A DNA stretch of 64,000 nt from VXMO01 sp965219405 (GCA_965219405.1 OZ244736.1:868001-932000); one strand, 5' to 3'; shown: positions 45,267-53,869, numbered from the stretch's first letter. Numbers and translations are program-made. The notes: generated by a model not told the origin, from the letters alone.

Positions 45267-45668
45267 TCACTCCCGAGCGTCAAGCGTGTTTAGGTTGCCG
45301 TTCCAACGCAGGATGCGTCTATCTGATGTCATCAGTTGATGCCCTGCGAGGGCAGTGGCGACGATGATGCGGTCTGCGGGATCGTTGTGAAAGTTTGGGA
45401 GCAAGTTGGCACGAATGCCGATTTCCCCATCCAAAGGAATCTCAACCAAGCCCGCATCAAGAAGTTCGGCGCGCCAAACTGAGACATCGTCGACCAATTC
45501 CATGCGATCCTTGCTGCGAAGCAGAGCGATTTCCCAAAACGTCATGGCCGACACCGCAGCGTCACCAGTTCGCAGGGCATGTTCTATGTGTTCTGCAGCC
45601 CTGCGACCCAGACTGCGATTGCCAAGACGACTCCATACTAACGCCTGCGTATCAAGCAGCAGCATCAC
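45267..45668 (-). CDS. PIN-domain toxin (VapC-like)
   Basis: 133 residues. Ribonuclease toxin with the acidic PIN site: Asp6 (LLLDTQAL), Glu46 (FWEIALL), the NDPADR block near residue 95, and TSDRR near 115. This type (TFWEIA, NDPADRIIVATA) cuts tRNA or rRNA when free of antitoxin. Its start overlaps the stop of the antitoxin gene by four bases, so both are made together. The pair borders an accessory island and may help hold it in the genome. Confidence 0.92.
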   Translation of the reverse strand: MMLLLDTQALVWSRLGNRSLGRRAAEHIEHALRTGDAAVSAMTFWEIALLRSKDRMELVDDVSVWRAELLDAGLVEIPLDGEIGIRANLLPNFHNDPADRIIVATALAGHQLMTSDRRILRWNGNLNTLDARE

Positions 45669-45943
45669 TCACCGTCGATGAGTCCTTGTTCGGCCTCCCA
45701 GACGACATCGACCGGTTCGTCCAAATCTCCGTGAATAATGATCTTGCCTCGGTCGGCGCCAAACCATGACTTTTTTGGTTGTCTCATATGAGGGGTTAGC
45801 TTGGCGACGGGCTTGCCATTCTTGGTGATGATGATTTCCTCGCCCGTCTCCGCCACCTCGTCCATGAGCTTGAGACACGTTGCCTTGAATTCGGATGCCT
45901 TGATTGTGCGTGGGTTGCCGGGTGTTCCTGCCGGTGTTGTCAT
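45665..45943 (-). CDS. Phd/YefM-type antitoxin
   Basis: 92 residues from ATG 45943. The N-terminal part, IKASEFKATCLKLMDEV followed by IIITKNGKPVAKLTP, is the standard Phd/YefM DNA-binding fold. The C-terminal part (WFGADRGKIIIHGDLDEPVD) should wrap the PIN toxin. The gene is upstream of the toxin with a four-base overlap. Palindromes over the promoter just upstream suggest autoregulation. An upstream in-frame start would run into the operator and is rejected. Confidence 0.9.
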   Translation of the reverse strand: MTTPAGTPGNPRTIKASEFKATCLKLMDEVAETGEEIIITKNGKPVAKLTPHMRQPKKSWFGADRGKIIIHGDLDEPVDVVWEAEQGLIDGE

Positions 45944-45980
45944 TTCGGGATCTCCCTCACCAATGGATAAGTGACGAATG

Positions 45981-46034
45981 TGACCATAGTCATGACCATG
46001 GTCATATTCTAATGAATCCACACTAGTCTGTCAT
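45981..46034 (-). promoter_or_regulatory. Toxin-antitoxin promoter with palindromic operator
   Basis: On the minus strand: ATGACA (46029-46034), 17 bases, TAGAAT (46006-46011). Directly after it lie the perfect palindrome ATGACCATGGTCAT (45992-46005) and the near-palindrome TGACCATAGTCA (45981-45992). Antitoxin bound here would cover the transcription start. Confidence 0.7.
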
Positions 46035-46097
46035 TTCCGTCCTGGCTGGAATGAGGAATGTGCTGACATAGCTGACCTACAAACAGCGGCAGAGCAG

Positions 46098-46126
46098 TTG
46101 ACACGTTACGAATTGAGGAGTATACC
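46098..46126 (+). promoter_or_regulatory. Sigma-70 promoter of the nuclease island
   Basis: TTGACA (46098-46103), exactly 17 bases, TATACC (46121-46126). It points to the gene at 46195 and the genes after it. Confidence 0.65.
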
Positions 46127-46194
46127 GTCCGTGTGAAGCGGGTCGGGGACCCGAGAGGGATGGCAAAGTTGCCCGGCCTGGGAAGGAGGGCGAC

Positions 46195-46563
46195 ATGTTT
46201 GGAAGCCTTCACGTCGGGGCGGTTCTTTTGCAAGGAGCACCCCTCGTCTTCAATGTACCGGCGGGCTCCACGCGTGAGCCCGGCCCACCTCCGGCAAAGC
46301 CCTCACATCACAGTGCCGAAGAGAGTCTCGAGCGCCCCACGGATGTATCGGCTCTTGCGCTCTTTACGGATACAGGCATCGCAAGCGCTCCGCCCGCTGC
46401 CCACAACGTGCGCAGAAACTCCGAGCGTGAAGCGCCGCAGGAGTCGATCATAGGTGAATCCGTCGACGACGAGTTCACTCCCTGGGAGGACGAGGTGCTG
46501 CCGGCGTGGCTGGAGCCTCCGGCCCCTCAGGTCTATACACTCACCGGCCTTGAGCTGAATTGA
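46195..46563 (+). CDS. Hypothetical protein at head of nuclease island
   Basis: 122 residues, not recognised. It is low in structure-forming motifs and Pro-rich, with an acidic C-terminus (DDEFTPWEDEVLPAWLEPP). Two facts favour a real gene: AGGAGG stands five bases before the ATG, and a near-consensus promoter lies 70 bases upstream. It could also be a decayed gene. It ends about 90 bases before the first EEP-family gene. Confidence 0.4.
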   Translation: MFGSLHVGAVLLQGAPLVFNVPAGSTREPGPPPAKPSHHSAEESLERPTDVSALALFTDTGIASAPPAAHNVRRNSEREAPQESIIGESVDDEFTPWEDEVLPAWLEPPAPQVYTLTGLELN

Positions 46564-46652
46564 ATTGGGTGCCCTCGCGTGATCCGCACGGGTCACGCGG
46601 GGGGCGTCGGCGGATTTTGCACGCAGGTGTTTGCGTGGCCTACGATCCACGC

Positions 46653-47381
46653 ATGGTTCGGGTCGTGAATTGGAATGTGCAATGGGCGATGCCGCGGTCT
46701 GCGCGAACACCGGAGATTCTTCGACGTATCGACGCGCTTGCGGCCGAGATCGTCTGCCTGACTGAGACGCATGACCAACTCCTGTCACGCGACGGCTACT
46801 CCATTGGCGCGCAGGCCGACTATGGCTATGGCGACAAGGGAGCTCGCCGCAAGGTGATGCTCTGGTCGAAACAGCCGTGGCGTGATGTCGACGACCACGG
46901 TCATGAATCGTTGACGCCAGGCAGATTCATCTCTGCGATTACCCAAACGTCGATTGGCGAAGTCATGGTGATGGGAATCTGTATCCCGTGGTTCGGTTCA
47001 CGAACGGAGGCGAGACGCGGCGCCGACCGCGGGGACCGATGGCAAGACCATCAACAGTACCTTGCCGCTTTGACGGATATTCTGGCCAAACAACCCGCGA
47101 GCCCCGCCATCGTCATGGGCGATTTCAACCAGGTCATCGGGCAGGGCGCTCGCGCGCCCGTCCACCTTAGAGAGGCTCTCAAAGACGCCTTCTCACCGAC
47201 TATGAGAATCGCAACGGCAGGCATCTCCTTCGAAGGACGCAGGAACATCGACCATATCGCGCTGAGCGGCGACCTAGCTTGCGAATCCGTGGAGCCAATC
47301 AGCAACATCTATGATGGCAAGAAACTCTCAGACCACTACGGGGTTACCGCCACCGTCTCTCCTGTACTATCAAAGCCATGA
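46653..47381 (+). CDS. Endonuclease/exonuclease/phosphatase (EEP) family protein, copy 1
   Basis: 242 residues. All EEP catalytic blocks are present: VVNWNVQW at the start, VCLTETH (metal-binding Glu), MGDFNQVIG, NIDHIALSGD and LSDHYGV (His-Asp pair). Family members cut DNA or RNA phosphodiesters or remove phosphates from lipids and nucleotides. ATG 46653 has TACGAT six bases before it and TTGCAC 18 bases further up, so a leaderless start is likely. Its stop overlaps the start of a second EEP gene by four bases (ATGA). Substrate unknown. Confidence 0.85.
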   Translation: MVRVVNWNVQWAMPRSARTPEILRRIDALAAEIVCLTETHDQLLSRDGYSIGAQADYGYGDKGARRKVMLWSKQPWRDVDDHGHESLTPGRFISAITQTSIGEVMVMGICIPWFGSRTEARRGADRGDRWQDHQQYLAALTDILAKQPASPAIVMGDFNQVIGQGARAPVHLREALKDAFSPTMRIATAGISFEGRRNIDHIALSGDLACESVEPISNIYDGKKLSDHYGVTATVSPVLSKP

Positions 47382-48250
47382 TTCGCGTTGTTAGTTGGAA
47401 TATCAACAAACAGCTCGCGCCATGGCGTGAGTTGGTGCAAATGGACGCTGATGTTGCACTCGTTCAGGAGGCTTGGCAGCCTCCCGAGGATGTCCTGGAC
47501 AGCGTCGATATAGGCCCAAAGGAGTCGTATGACTCCCACCACTGGAACTCAGATTGGTGGAAAGACCGCTGGCCGCATCTCATAGAACGTTGGCCAATGG
47601 TCGTCAAATTGTCGGACCGCGTAGACGTGGAGTGGTTCAAGCAGATCGGTCCGATAAGTCAGAATGCGGACGATGAGATAGCGGTCAGCGGCATCGGGAC
47701 GATTGCGGCAGCCCGTGTTACGCCGAAAGACTCGTCCATTGCGTCATTCATCGCAATCTCCATGTACGCGCGGTGGCTTGGCCCGCATCCAATCGCAAAC
47801 TCGTCCTGGATTTACGCCGACGCCTCTGCCCATCGCATCATCTCGGACCTCTCGGCTTTCATCGGGCACGAAAATCCCGGCACACATCGTATTGTGGCAG
47901 CTGGTGATCTGAACCTCTTCTACGGATTCGGTGACAATGGCGATCCGTATTGGGAGGCGCGTTATCGATCCGTCTTCGATAGGATGGAAGCTATTGGACT
48001 GGAATTCATCGGGCCGCAGGCTCCGAATGGACGGCAGGCGGAAAAGCAGCTGCCAGGCGAGCCGTCGGATTCCCGGAACGTCGCTACGTACTCGCATGGC
48101 AACAACCCGGCAGTGACCGACAACAGACAGCTTGACTTCACCTTTGCCTCTCGTGGATTTCATGAGTCCATCAACGTCCGCGCCCTAAACGAAGTGGACG
48201 AGTGGGGGTCAAGCGACCACTGCCGCATCCTGATAGAGATTGATGGGTAA
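47378..48250 (+). CDS. Endonuclease/exonuclease/phosphatase (EEP) family protein, copy 2
   Basis: 290 residues, diverged from its upstream neighbour. Catalytic blocks: VVSWNINKQ, ALVQEAW, AAGDLNLFYGF, QLDFTFAS and SSDHCRI. It has a longer middle than copy 1 (residues about 45-120), perhaps for substrate choice. Translation is coupled to copy 1 by a four-base overlap; two EEP enzymes in tandem is unusual and suggests a heterodimer or two-step reaction. The next gene, 33 bases later, is a PD-(D/E)xK-like protein. Confidence 0.85.
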   Translation: MIRVVSWNINKQLAPWRELVQMDADVALVQEAWQPPEDVLDSVDIGPKESYDSHHWNSDWWKDRWPHLIERWPMVVKLSDRVDVEWFKQIGPISQNADDEIAVSGIGTIAAARVTPKDSSIASFIAISMYARWLGPHPIANSSWIYADASAHRIISDLSAFIGHENPGTHRIVAAGDLNLFYGFGDNGDPYWEARYRSVFDRMEAIGLEFIGPQAPNGRQAEKQLPGEPSDSRNVATYSHGNNPAVTDNRQLDFTFASRGFHESINVRALNEVDEWGSSDHCRILIEIDG

Positions 48251-48283
48251 AGGCGCGGGAGACAACGTCGATGCGGAGGGAAA

Positions 48284-49339
48284 ATGACGATTTCCGATGG
48301 GGATAGTCTGCTCAGTTTCGTCGTATTGAAGCACACGCAAGGGCCGGAGGACGCGGCTACCGACGCGCTCTGCTTTATGCTGTCTCATCGTCCGTCCGCC
48401 ATGAATGCGTTGTCCGAGTTTCTGGGTGATACTGGAAAACCGCTGCCGATTACAAAGGCAACAACTCAGACGTTTCTCGAAGTGTCATATTCCTATCCGG
48501 ACATGGGGTTATGGGATTCTGACGACAACTTGCTGGCATTCGTGGAGGCGAAGTTCTGGGCAGGACTGACGCATAACCAACCGGTCACTTATTGGGAGGC
48601 GCTGCCAGCGGATACACGGAGCGTGCTGCTGTTCCTGGCTCCGGAAAGTCGCGTAAACGACGGCTATCTGTGGGATGAGCTGGTAGGTCGCTTGCGAGAC
48701 GCTGGCCATGAACTGGGAACGGCCACTCGGGATGAGAACGTAATCTCAGCGTTGGCCACAGGTGACCGGCGCAGCCTGATGCTCACAAGTTGGAATCACT
48801 TGCTTGGACTGATGGCGGAGAGGGCAGAGCGGGACGGCCATGTACAGGCAGCATTTGAAATAGCCGAACTAAAGATGCTTGCAACTAAGGCTGCGGAGGG
48901 TGTTTCAATTGACAAGAATGAGACGCTCAAGCAAGTAACCGGGGATGTAGTGGATCACTTGGTGCAGGCGGGCTGGGCGAACAGCGACGGGCTATCGTGG
49001 GGGACAGGATACGGATTCTTTCGTAGATACCTGCGGTTGAGTGGAGCATCGGCTTGGCTTGGAAGAATCGACGAGGCCCTGAGGCAGATGCCTGACATAC
49101 CACTGTGGCTCGCCTTCTACCACGATAGCTATGATATGGCCGCTCTAAGCACGACTGAAGTGCGTAAAAGGCTGGGAGACAAGGTCTATTCTGGAACCGA
49201 ATTGCAAAGTTGGGCAGAAGTAATGGTGCCCATTACTTTACAGGCGGGTATAGATCTTCGGTCAGCCCTCAACGCCATCGTGACCGAACTCGAATCCATC
49301 GCCAAGACTATTGATCCAGATGGTCCGACGTATCGGTAG
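48284..49339 (+). CDS. PD-(D/E)xK-like nuclease domain protein
   Basis: 351 residues, not named by any family I can be sure of. Near residue 80 is SDDNLLAFVEAKFWAGLT: an acidic residue followed after some ten positions by ExK inside a beta strand, then a Q in the next helix (HNQPVTYWEAL), which is the build of PD-(D/E)xK enzymes. The rest is alpha-helical with WGTGYGFFRRYLRL and an aromatic-rich part near the end. It is AT-richer than its neighbours. It follows two EEP genes in one run and so is part of a three-nuclease cluster. Confidence 0.6.
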   Translation: MTISDGDSLLSFVVLKHTQGPEDAATDALCFMLSHRPSAMNALSEFLGDTGKPLPITKATTQTFLEVSYSYPDMGLWDSDDNLLAFVEAKFWAGLTHNQPVTYWEALPADTRSVLLFLAPESRVNDGYLWDELVGRLRDAGHELGTATRDENVISALATGDRRSLMLTSWNHLLGLMAERAERDGHVQAAFEIAELKMLATKAAEGVSIDKNETLKQVTGDVVDHLVQAGWANSDGLSWGTGYGFFRRYLRLSGASAWLGRIDEALRQMPDIPLWLAFYHDSYDMAALSTTEVRKRLGDKVYSGTELQSWAEVMVPITLQAGIDLRSALNAIVTELESIAKTIDPDGPTYR

Positions 49340-49360
49340 GCCCTCTAACGTGGTAATCCC

Positions 49361-49675
49361 ATGACCATCCCCACGACACAGGACTGGCTGACCGCGTTTA
49401 AGGCGACGCCCTCCCTCGCGGAGGATGCTTCCCTCCTTGAGCACGTGCGGCAGCGGTTTCATGGCAAGTACCTGGAGACGATCATGCGGGCTCGCAACGA
49501 TATGGCAGCTGATCGGGCGTGGGAGGGGTTCTACTTCTGGATGGTCTTTCCCGAGACGAATCGCAAACCGTTTGAGATTCCGCCTGAAGAGGCCAGCGCG
49601 CTGTTGGAGTCGCTGAAGCCGTTGGTGGCGCGGCTGCGAGATGGCCTAAAGGAGCAGCACTCTAGCCAAGCTTGA
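49361..49675 (+). CDS. Hypothetical protein, last gene of the nuclease run
   Basis: 104 residues, not recognised. It is rich in helix and aromatic residues (LTAFKATPSL, WEGFYFWMVFPETN). It begins 21 bases after the nuclease-like gene, so it is part of the same run. Its stop overlaps the end of the convergent ffh gene by 14 bases. It may be a small accessory or immunity factor, but that is a guess. Confidence 0.5.
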   Translation: MTIPTTQDWLTAFKATPSLAEDASLLEHVRQRFHGKYLETIMRARNDMAADRAWEGFYFWMVFPETNRKPFEIPPEEASALLESLKPLVARLRDGLKEQHSSQA

Positions 49676-50993
49676 ATGGCAGGCCACGGATCTTCTTGCC
49701 GGACGATAGCTGCCTCATCATCTTGCGCATCTCGCCGAACTGATTGAGCAGGCGGTTGACATCTGCCGTCTGTGTGCCACTGCCCCGCGCGATGCGTTTG
49801 CGGCGGCTGCCACCGATGATCTCCGGCCTCTGCCGCTCCTCAGGTGTCATGGACAGTACGATTGCCTCGACGCGCTTGATTTGCTTCTCATCGAACGCGT
49901 CCGCGGACACCTTGCCCTTCATCTGAGAGAATCCCGGCACCAGGTCCAGCACCTGCGCCATGCCACCCATGTTGCGCAGCTGGTTCATCTGGTCCAGGAA
50001 ATCGTTGAGGTCGAAGCTGGCCGTGCGCAGCTTGCGCTCCATCTCCTGGGCCTTTTCCTCGTCGATGGTCTGCTGTGCCTTTTCGACGAGCGTTGCGACA
50101 TCACCCATGCCGAGGATGCGCCCCGCCAGCCTGTCCGGGTAGAACGGCTCCAGCGCGTCCATGCGCTCGCCGACGCCGATGAACATGACGGGCAGGCCGG
50201 TGATGGACGTGATGGAGAGAGCTGCGCCTCCGCGCGCATCCCCGTCCATCTTGGTGAGCACGAGTCCGGTCAGCGGTACTTGCCTGTGGAACTCTTCGGC
50301 GGCGTTCACGGCGTCCTGGCCGGTCATGGCATCAACGACAAGCAGCACCTCGGCGGGATTGAGCGCCTTACGCACGTCCGCCAGCTCTTTCATCAGATCG
50401 TCGTCAACCTGCAGTCGCCCGCCGGTATCGAAGATGTGCCAGTGTGCGTTGGAATTACGCGCCGCGGCCAGAGACGATTTGGCGACGGCGACGGCGTTCG
50501 AGTTACCGGGCTCCGCATGCACAGGCACGTCGATCTGCTTGCCAAGCGCGGTCAACTGCTCGATGGCGGCGGGTCGGCGCACGTCGCCCGCGCCGAGCGA
50601 GACAGCCTGCCCCTGCTGTACGAGGTTGGAGGCGAGCTTCGCAGCGGTCGTGGTCTTGCCGGAGCCCTGTAGGCCGACAAGGAGGATGGTGGCGGGGCGG
50701 TGGTCGCCCGCATCGAGATTGCGATGTTCTTTGCCGAGAACATCCGTCAGCTCCTCCTGCACGATCTTGATGATCTGCTGGACGGGCGTGACGGATTGCA
50801 GGACTTCATTGCCAACGGCGCGGTCGCGTATAGACTGCTGAAGTTCGCGCACGACGCGCAGGTTGACGTCGGCCTCAAGGAGGGCGCGCCGAACCTCGCG
50901 CAGCGCCTCTTCAACATCCGCCTCGGTGATGCGCCCGCGGCCGGAGAGTTTGTTGAATACGCCGTTCAGTCGTTCGGTAAGAGCCTCAAACAT
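49662..50993 (-). CDS. ffh: Signal recognition particle protein Ffh (SRP54)
   Basis: 443 residues. The N domain, the GTPase G domain and the Met-rich M domain follow each other. G1 is GLQGSGKTTTAAKLA; RRPAAIEQL, TKMDGDARGGAAL and GVGERMDALEPF are as in SRP54. The G3 motif, almost always DTAGR, reads DTGGR here. It binds 4.5S RNA and signal peptides and brings ribosomes to FtsY. The M domain ends at RGLPFKLG, normal length. It is an essential chromosomal gene and closes the accessory island on the right. Confidence 0.95.
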   Translation of the reverse strand: MFEALTERLNGVFNKLSGRGRITEADVEEALREVRRALLEADVNLRVVRELQQSIRDRAVGNEVLQSVTPVQQIIKIVQEELTDVLGKEHRNLDAGDHRPATILLVGLQGSGKTTTAAKLASNLVQQGQAVSLGAGDVRRPAAIEQLTALGKQIDVPVHAEPGNSNAVAVAKSSLAAARNSNAHWHIFDTGGRLQVDDDLMKELADVRKALNPAEVLLVVDAMTGQDAVNAAEEFHRQVPLTGLVLTKMDGDARGGAALSITSITGLPVMFIGVGERMDALEPFYPDRLAGRILGMGDVATLVEKAQQTIDEEKAQEMERKLRTASFDLNDFLDQMNQLRNMGGMAQVLDLVPGFSQMKGKVSADAFDEKQIKRVEAIVLSMTPEERQRPEIIGGSRRKRIARGSGTQTADVNRLLNQFGEMRKMMRQLSSGKKIRGLPFKLG

Positions 50994-51001
50994 GGTGGGT
51001 A

Positions 51002-51376
51002 CTAGGAGTTTGTCAACGGCTCGAGGAGTTCCAGCAACTCGGCGACATCGTTCAGGTCATCTGCGATATCGTCCGCGTCAAGGAACATTTTGCGCTGATA
51101 GTAGTTGCTGTGCAGCATTTCGGCGGAATGGCTCAACTTGACCAGGCGACGTCGGTTACCCGTCCGTGGGGCAATTTGCCGAATGATCTGTCTGAAAACC
51201 TCGTGCCGGTTGTACTGACGGCCTATTGCCGCGGCAACGGCCTTGACCATATGAGACGCTGCGCCCCAGCCCTTCTCTGACGCCTGGTGGAGGTCTCCTT
51301 CGTCAAGATATGACCGCGCTTTAGCCAGAAACTCCCTAGCCTGTTCGCGATAGTCTGTCACCGAATCAGTCGTCAT
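51002..51376 (-). CDS. HEPN/PaREP1-like helical protein
   Basis: 124 residues, all helical. The segment YLDEGDLHQASEKGWGAASHMVKAVA is like PaREP1/HEPN small proteins, and an RQYNRHEVFRQII helix follows. HEPN proteins are often RNases in toxin-antitoxin or defence pairs, but the usual RxxxxH is not clear here and no nucleotidyltransferase partner is next to it. GGGAAGG stands before ATG 51376; the frame extends ten codons further. It sits directly between ffh and a tRNA-Gly. Confidence 0.6.
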   Translation of the reverse strand: MTTDSVTDYREQAREFLAKARSYLDEGDLHQASEKGWGAASHMVKAVAAAIGRQYNRHEVFRQIIRQIAPRTGNRRRLVKLSHSAEMLHSNYYQRKMFLDADDIADDLNDVAELLELLEPLTNS

Positions 51377-51431
51377 ACCTTCCCCGCATGGAGTACCCAG
51401 ACCCAAGCATTGTATTGCAGTTTAACGAAAA

Positions 51432-51506
51432 TGGAGCGGGCGATGGGGATCGAACCCACGACATTCTGCTTGGGAAGCAGACACTCTACCACTGAGTTAC
51501 GCCCGC
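51432..51506 (-). tRNA. tRNA-Gly (anticodon CCC)
   Basis: On the minus strand: acceptor GCGGGCG with CGCCCGC, D-arm with AGTGGTAGAGT, anticodon arm TCTGC-TTCCCAA-GCAGA, T-arm GTGGG-TTCGATC-CCCAT, discriminator T and an encoded CCA. Anticodon CCC reads GGG. Confidence 0.95.
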
Positions 51507-51675
51507 TCGGCTGAACACGCCGCCCGCTAAAGGCGGCAGCGCAAAACTATGTATGCGCCGACGGCCGCAAGTTGTCAAGGCGCGGTAGATGGCAGCGCGG
51601 CTTGCCCGCCTTGAATTCAAGGAACATCATGGACGAACGAGGAAGAGGATATGCGGTTTCTGGGGGATCCGGGAA

Positions 51676-52892
51676 TTGAACGCAGACAATTTCGATAGTC
51701 TGTTGTCGCGACGCGGCGCTCTCCAACACCCGTGGAGCAGTGTCGGGCCGACGCCGGAGGGAACGATTAGCTTTGGCGCGGGCGTGCCCGATCCTGAGAC
51801 GCTGCCTCTTCAACAGCTCGATGAGGCGGCGCGCGCCGTGCTTTTGGATGAGGGCATTGCAGCGCTGCAATACGGCTCCTCGATGGGCGATATCGTTTTG
51901 CGCGAGCAGATTGCGGAGCGAGTCACGAGGCTTCATGGAGTCGAGACACCACCAGAGAATGTTGTCATCACGACGGGCGCATCGCAGGCGCTGGACATCG
52001 TCTGTGCCACGTTCATCGATCCCGGAGACGTCGTGATCACGGAGAATCCGGCGTTCACCGGCTCGCTGTGGACATTCCGGGCGCATGGCGCGCGGCTCGT
52101 GCCGGTGGCGTCCGGCGCAAATGGCCTCGATATCGAAGCGCTTGAGCAGACTCTTTCTGATCTGCGAACGACGGGCGACCGCCCCAAGCTGATCTATCTC
52201 ACGCCTGACTATCACAACCCCACCGGCGCGCAGATGCCGACCATGTTGCGCAGGCGACTCGCCGAACTCGCTGCGAATGCCGGCTGTCTGATTGTCGAGG
52301 ACGCGGCGTATGCGGAGGTTGGTATCGACGGCATTGATGCTCCGTCATTGCTGTCTCTCGCGCCGGAGCAGACGGTGCAGGTGGGCACGTTCGCAAGGTA
52401 ATCGGCCCGGGGTTGCGAATCGGCTGGCTCACGGGTTCAGCCCCTGCCGTTCAGGGCGCGGCGGCCAACCGCACGGATATGGGGACGAGCGTGACGCTCT
52501 CCCGGATGCTGGCGCGATTTCTTGCCAATGGAGAACTTGATCCGCATCTCAATCGGGTACGCGAGGTGTATCGGCGCAAACGTGTCGCGTTCCGTCTTGC
52601 GGCCCGGGAGAACCTTGGCCCGATGGCGCAGTGGATCACCCCCGCAGGCGGATTCTTCTTCTGGCTTGAGGCGAACGAGAAAGTGGACGTACCGCGGTTG
52701 TGGGAACTGGCGCGCGAGGAACGTGTGTCCTTCGCGCCGGGGTTCCGATTCTTTGTTGAAGACGCGCCGCCCATGCGTTACATGCGGTTCGCGTTCAGCG
52801 AGGTGTCCATCGATAACATCGGCGAAGGACTACGACGGCTTGGCCGCGCCATCGAACGTCTTGACGACGAAAGCAGGGGGCGCCTGTTCTAG
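51676..52892 (+). pseudogene. PLP-dependent aminotransferase split by a frameshift at the catalytic lysine
   Basis: A single class I/II aminotransferase (MocR/KAT II-like) in two frames. Part 1 ends ...TVQVGTFAR at TAA 52399-52401; part 2 goes on as VIGPGLRIGWLTG in another frame to 52892. One missing base before AAG 52395-52397 would restore FSK-VIGPG, the usual place of the lysine that binds PLP. Motifs on both sides are sound (TTGASQALDIV, YLTPDYHNPTGAQM, GFFFWL). The start is TTG 51676 or ATG 51589. Either it is a young pseudogene or the read has an error. It is convergent with trmI, overlapping by four bases. Confidence 0.85.
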
Positions 52893-53716
52893 GCGGGGTC
52901 TGCCAACCTTCGTGCCGTGGTGATGAAGCCGGTGTGGGCGACCATGCGGTGTGCGGGGCGGAGGGACTGTGGCCCCGCGTCCCACTGGCGCAGGGCAATC
53001 TCAAACTGATCGATCAGGTCGAATACGGGGTCGGCGTCCAGCTCCTGCCAAAGTCGATGTAGCTGCAGCGTTGTGGGGATGTAGGCGAGGAAAATCCCGC
53101 CGGGCCGCATCGCGTTTCGCGCATGGGGAATGACGCGCCACGGTTCCGGCAGGTCTAAAACAACCCGGTCTACGTCTTTTTCCTTGATGCCGTCCGCGTA
53201 GATGTCCGATACGTGGACTGTCAGCCGATCGGCTGAATCACCTGGTAAAAAGTTTGAGACGTTGCCTTGCGCCAGTGTGGCAAAGTCTTCACGGGTTTCA
53301 TAGGAATAGACGCGGCCGGATTCGCCAACGGCCTGCAGCAGGGCGATTGTCAGCCCGCCTGATCCGATACCGGCCTCCACCACCCGCGTGCCCGGGCGAA
53401 TATCGGCATATGTGAGAATCGCCCCGATGTCCTTGGGGTAGATGGGTGTCGCGCCGCGCTTCATCGTCAGGATGTAGTCGCCCAGAGTGGGGCGAATTGC
53501 GAGATACACGCCGCCCTTCTGAGCGGTTCTGAATTCAGTGCCCTCCGGCTGGCCGATCATGTCGTCGTGAGCGATGATGCCGGCGTGGGAGTGGAACTCA
53601 CCACCCTCTTGTAGCGTGATTAGGTACTTGCGGCGCTTGCGGTCGATGAGCAGTACCAGGTCGCCGGATTGAAAAGCGCCGGCAGTTATCTCAGGGTTTT
53701 CAGTGTCGGTGCTCAT
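52889..53716 (-). CDS. trmI: tRNA (adenine58-N1)-methyltransferase (TrmI)
   Basis: 275 residues. The N-terminal small barrel (GDLVLLIDRKRRKYLITL) precedes the SAM domain with VVEAGIGSGGLTIALL (motif I near 110), YSYETREDFA (motif II) and VVLDLPEPWRV (motif IV). This is the TrmI/Trm61 build. It makes m1A58 in the T-loop of tRNA. ATG 53716 is preferred over GTG-side alternatives. It is next to the 5S rRNA gene and on the same strand. Confidence 0.93.
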   Translation of the reverse strand: MSTDTENPEITAGAFQSGDLVLLIDRKRRKYLITLQEGGEFHSHAGIIAHDDMIGQPEGTEFRTAQKGGVYLAIRPTLGDYILTMKRGATPIYPKDIGAILTYADIRPGTRVVEAGIGSGGLTIALLQAVGESGRVYSYETREDFATLAQGNVSNFLPGDSADRLTVHVSDIYADGIKEKDVDRVVLDLPEPWRVIPHARNAMRPGGIFLAYIPTTLQLHRLWQELDADPVFDLIDQFEIALRQWDAGPQSLRPAHRMVAHTGFITTARRLADPA

Positions 53717-53751
53717 CGTGCACATCCAAGGATCTCAGGCAAAAGAAAAAG

Positions 53752-53869
53752 CCCCGGCAACGACCTATTTTCCACAGAGGGCTGCCCCTCCAGTATCGTC
53801 GGCGCTGAAACGTTTCACTTCCGTGTTCGGGATGGGAACGGGTGGGTCCGCTTCGCCAGAGTCACCGGG
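53752..53869 (-). rRNA. rrf: 5S ribosomal RNA
   Basis: The minus strand carries the 5S landmarks: CCCGGTGAC at the start pairs with GTTGCCGGG at the end; between them are CCCATCCCGAACACGGAAGT (loop B/C core) and a loop E region. After the 3' end comes TTTTTCTTTT, so the gene ends in its own terminator. No 16S or 23S gene is within the window, so this 5S stands alone. Confidence 0.95.

Noticed and set aside
47365..47370. Independent promoter for the second EEP gene
   Set aside because: TACTAT fits the leaderless spacing, but the gene overlaps the first EEP gene by ATGA, so coupled translation is the simpler reading; it is kept only as a weak example in the leaderless list.
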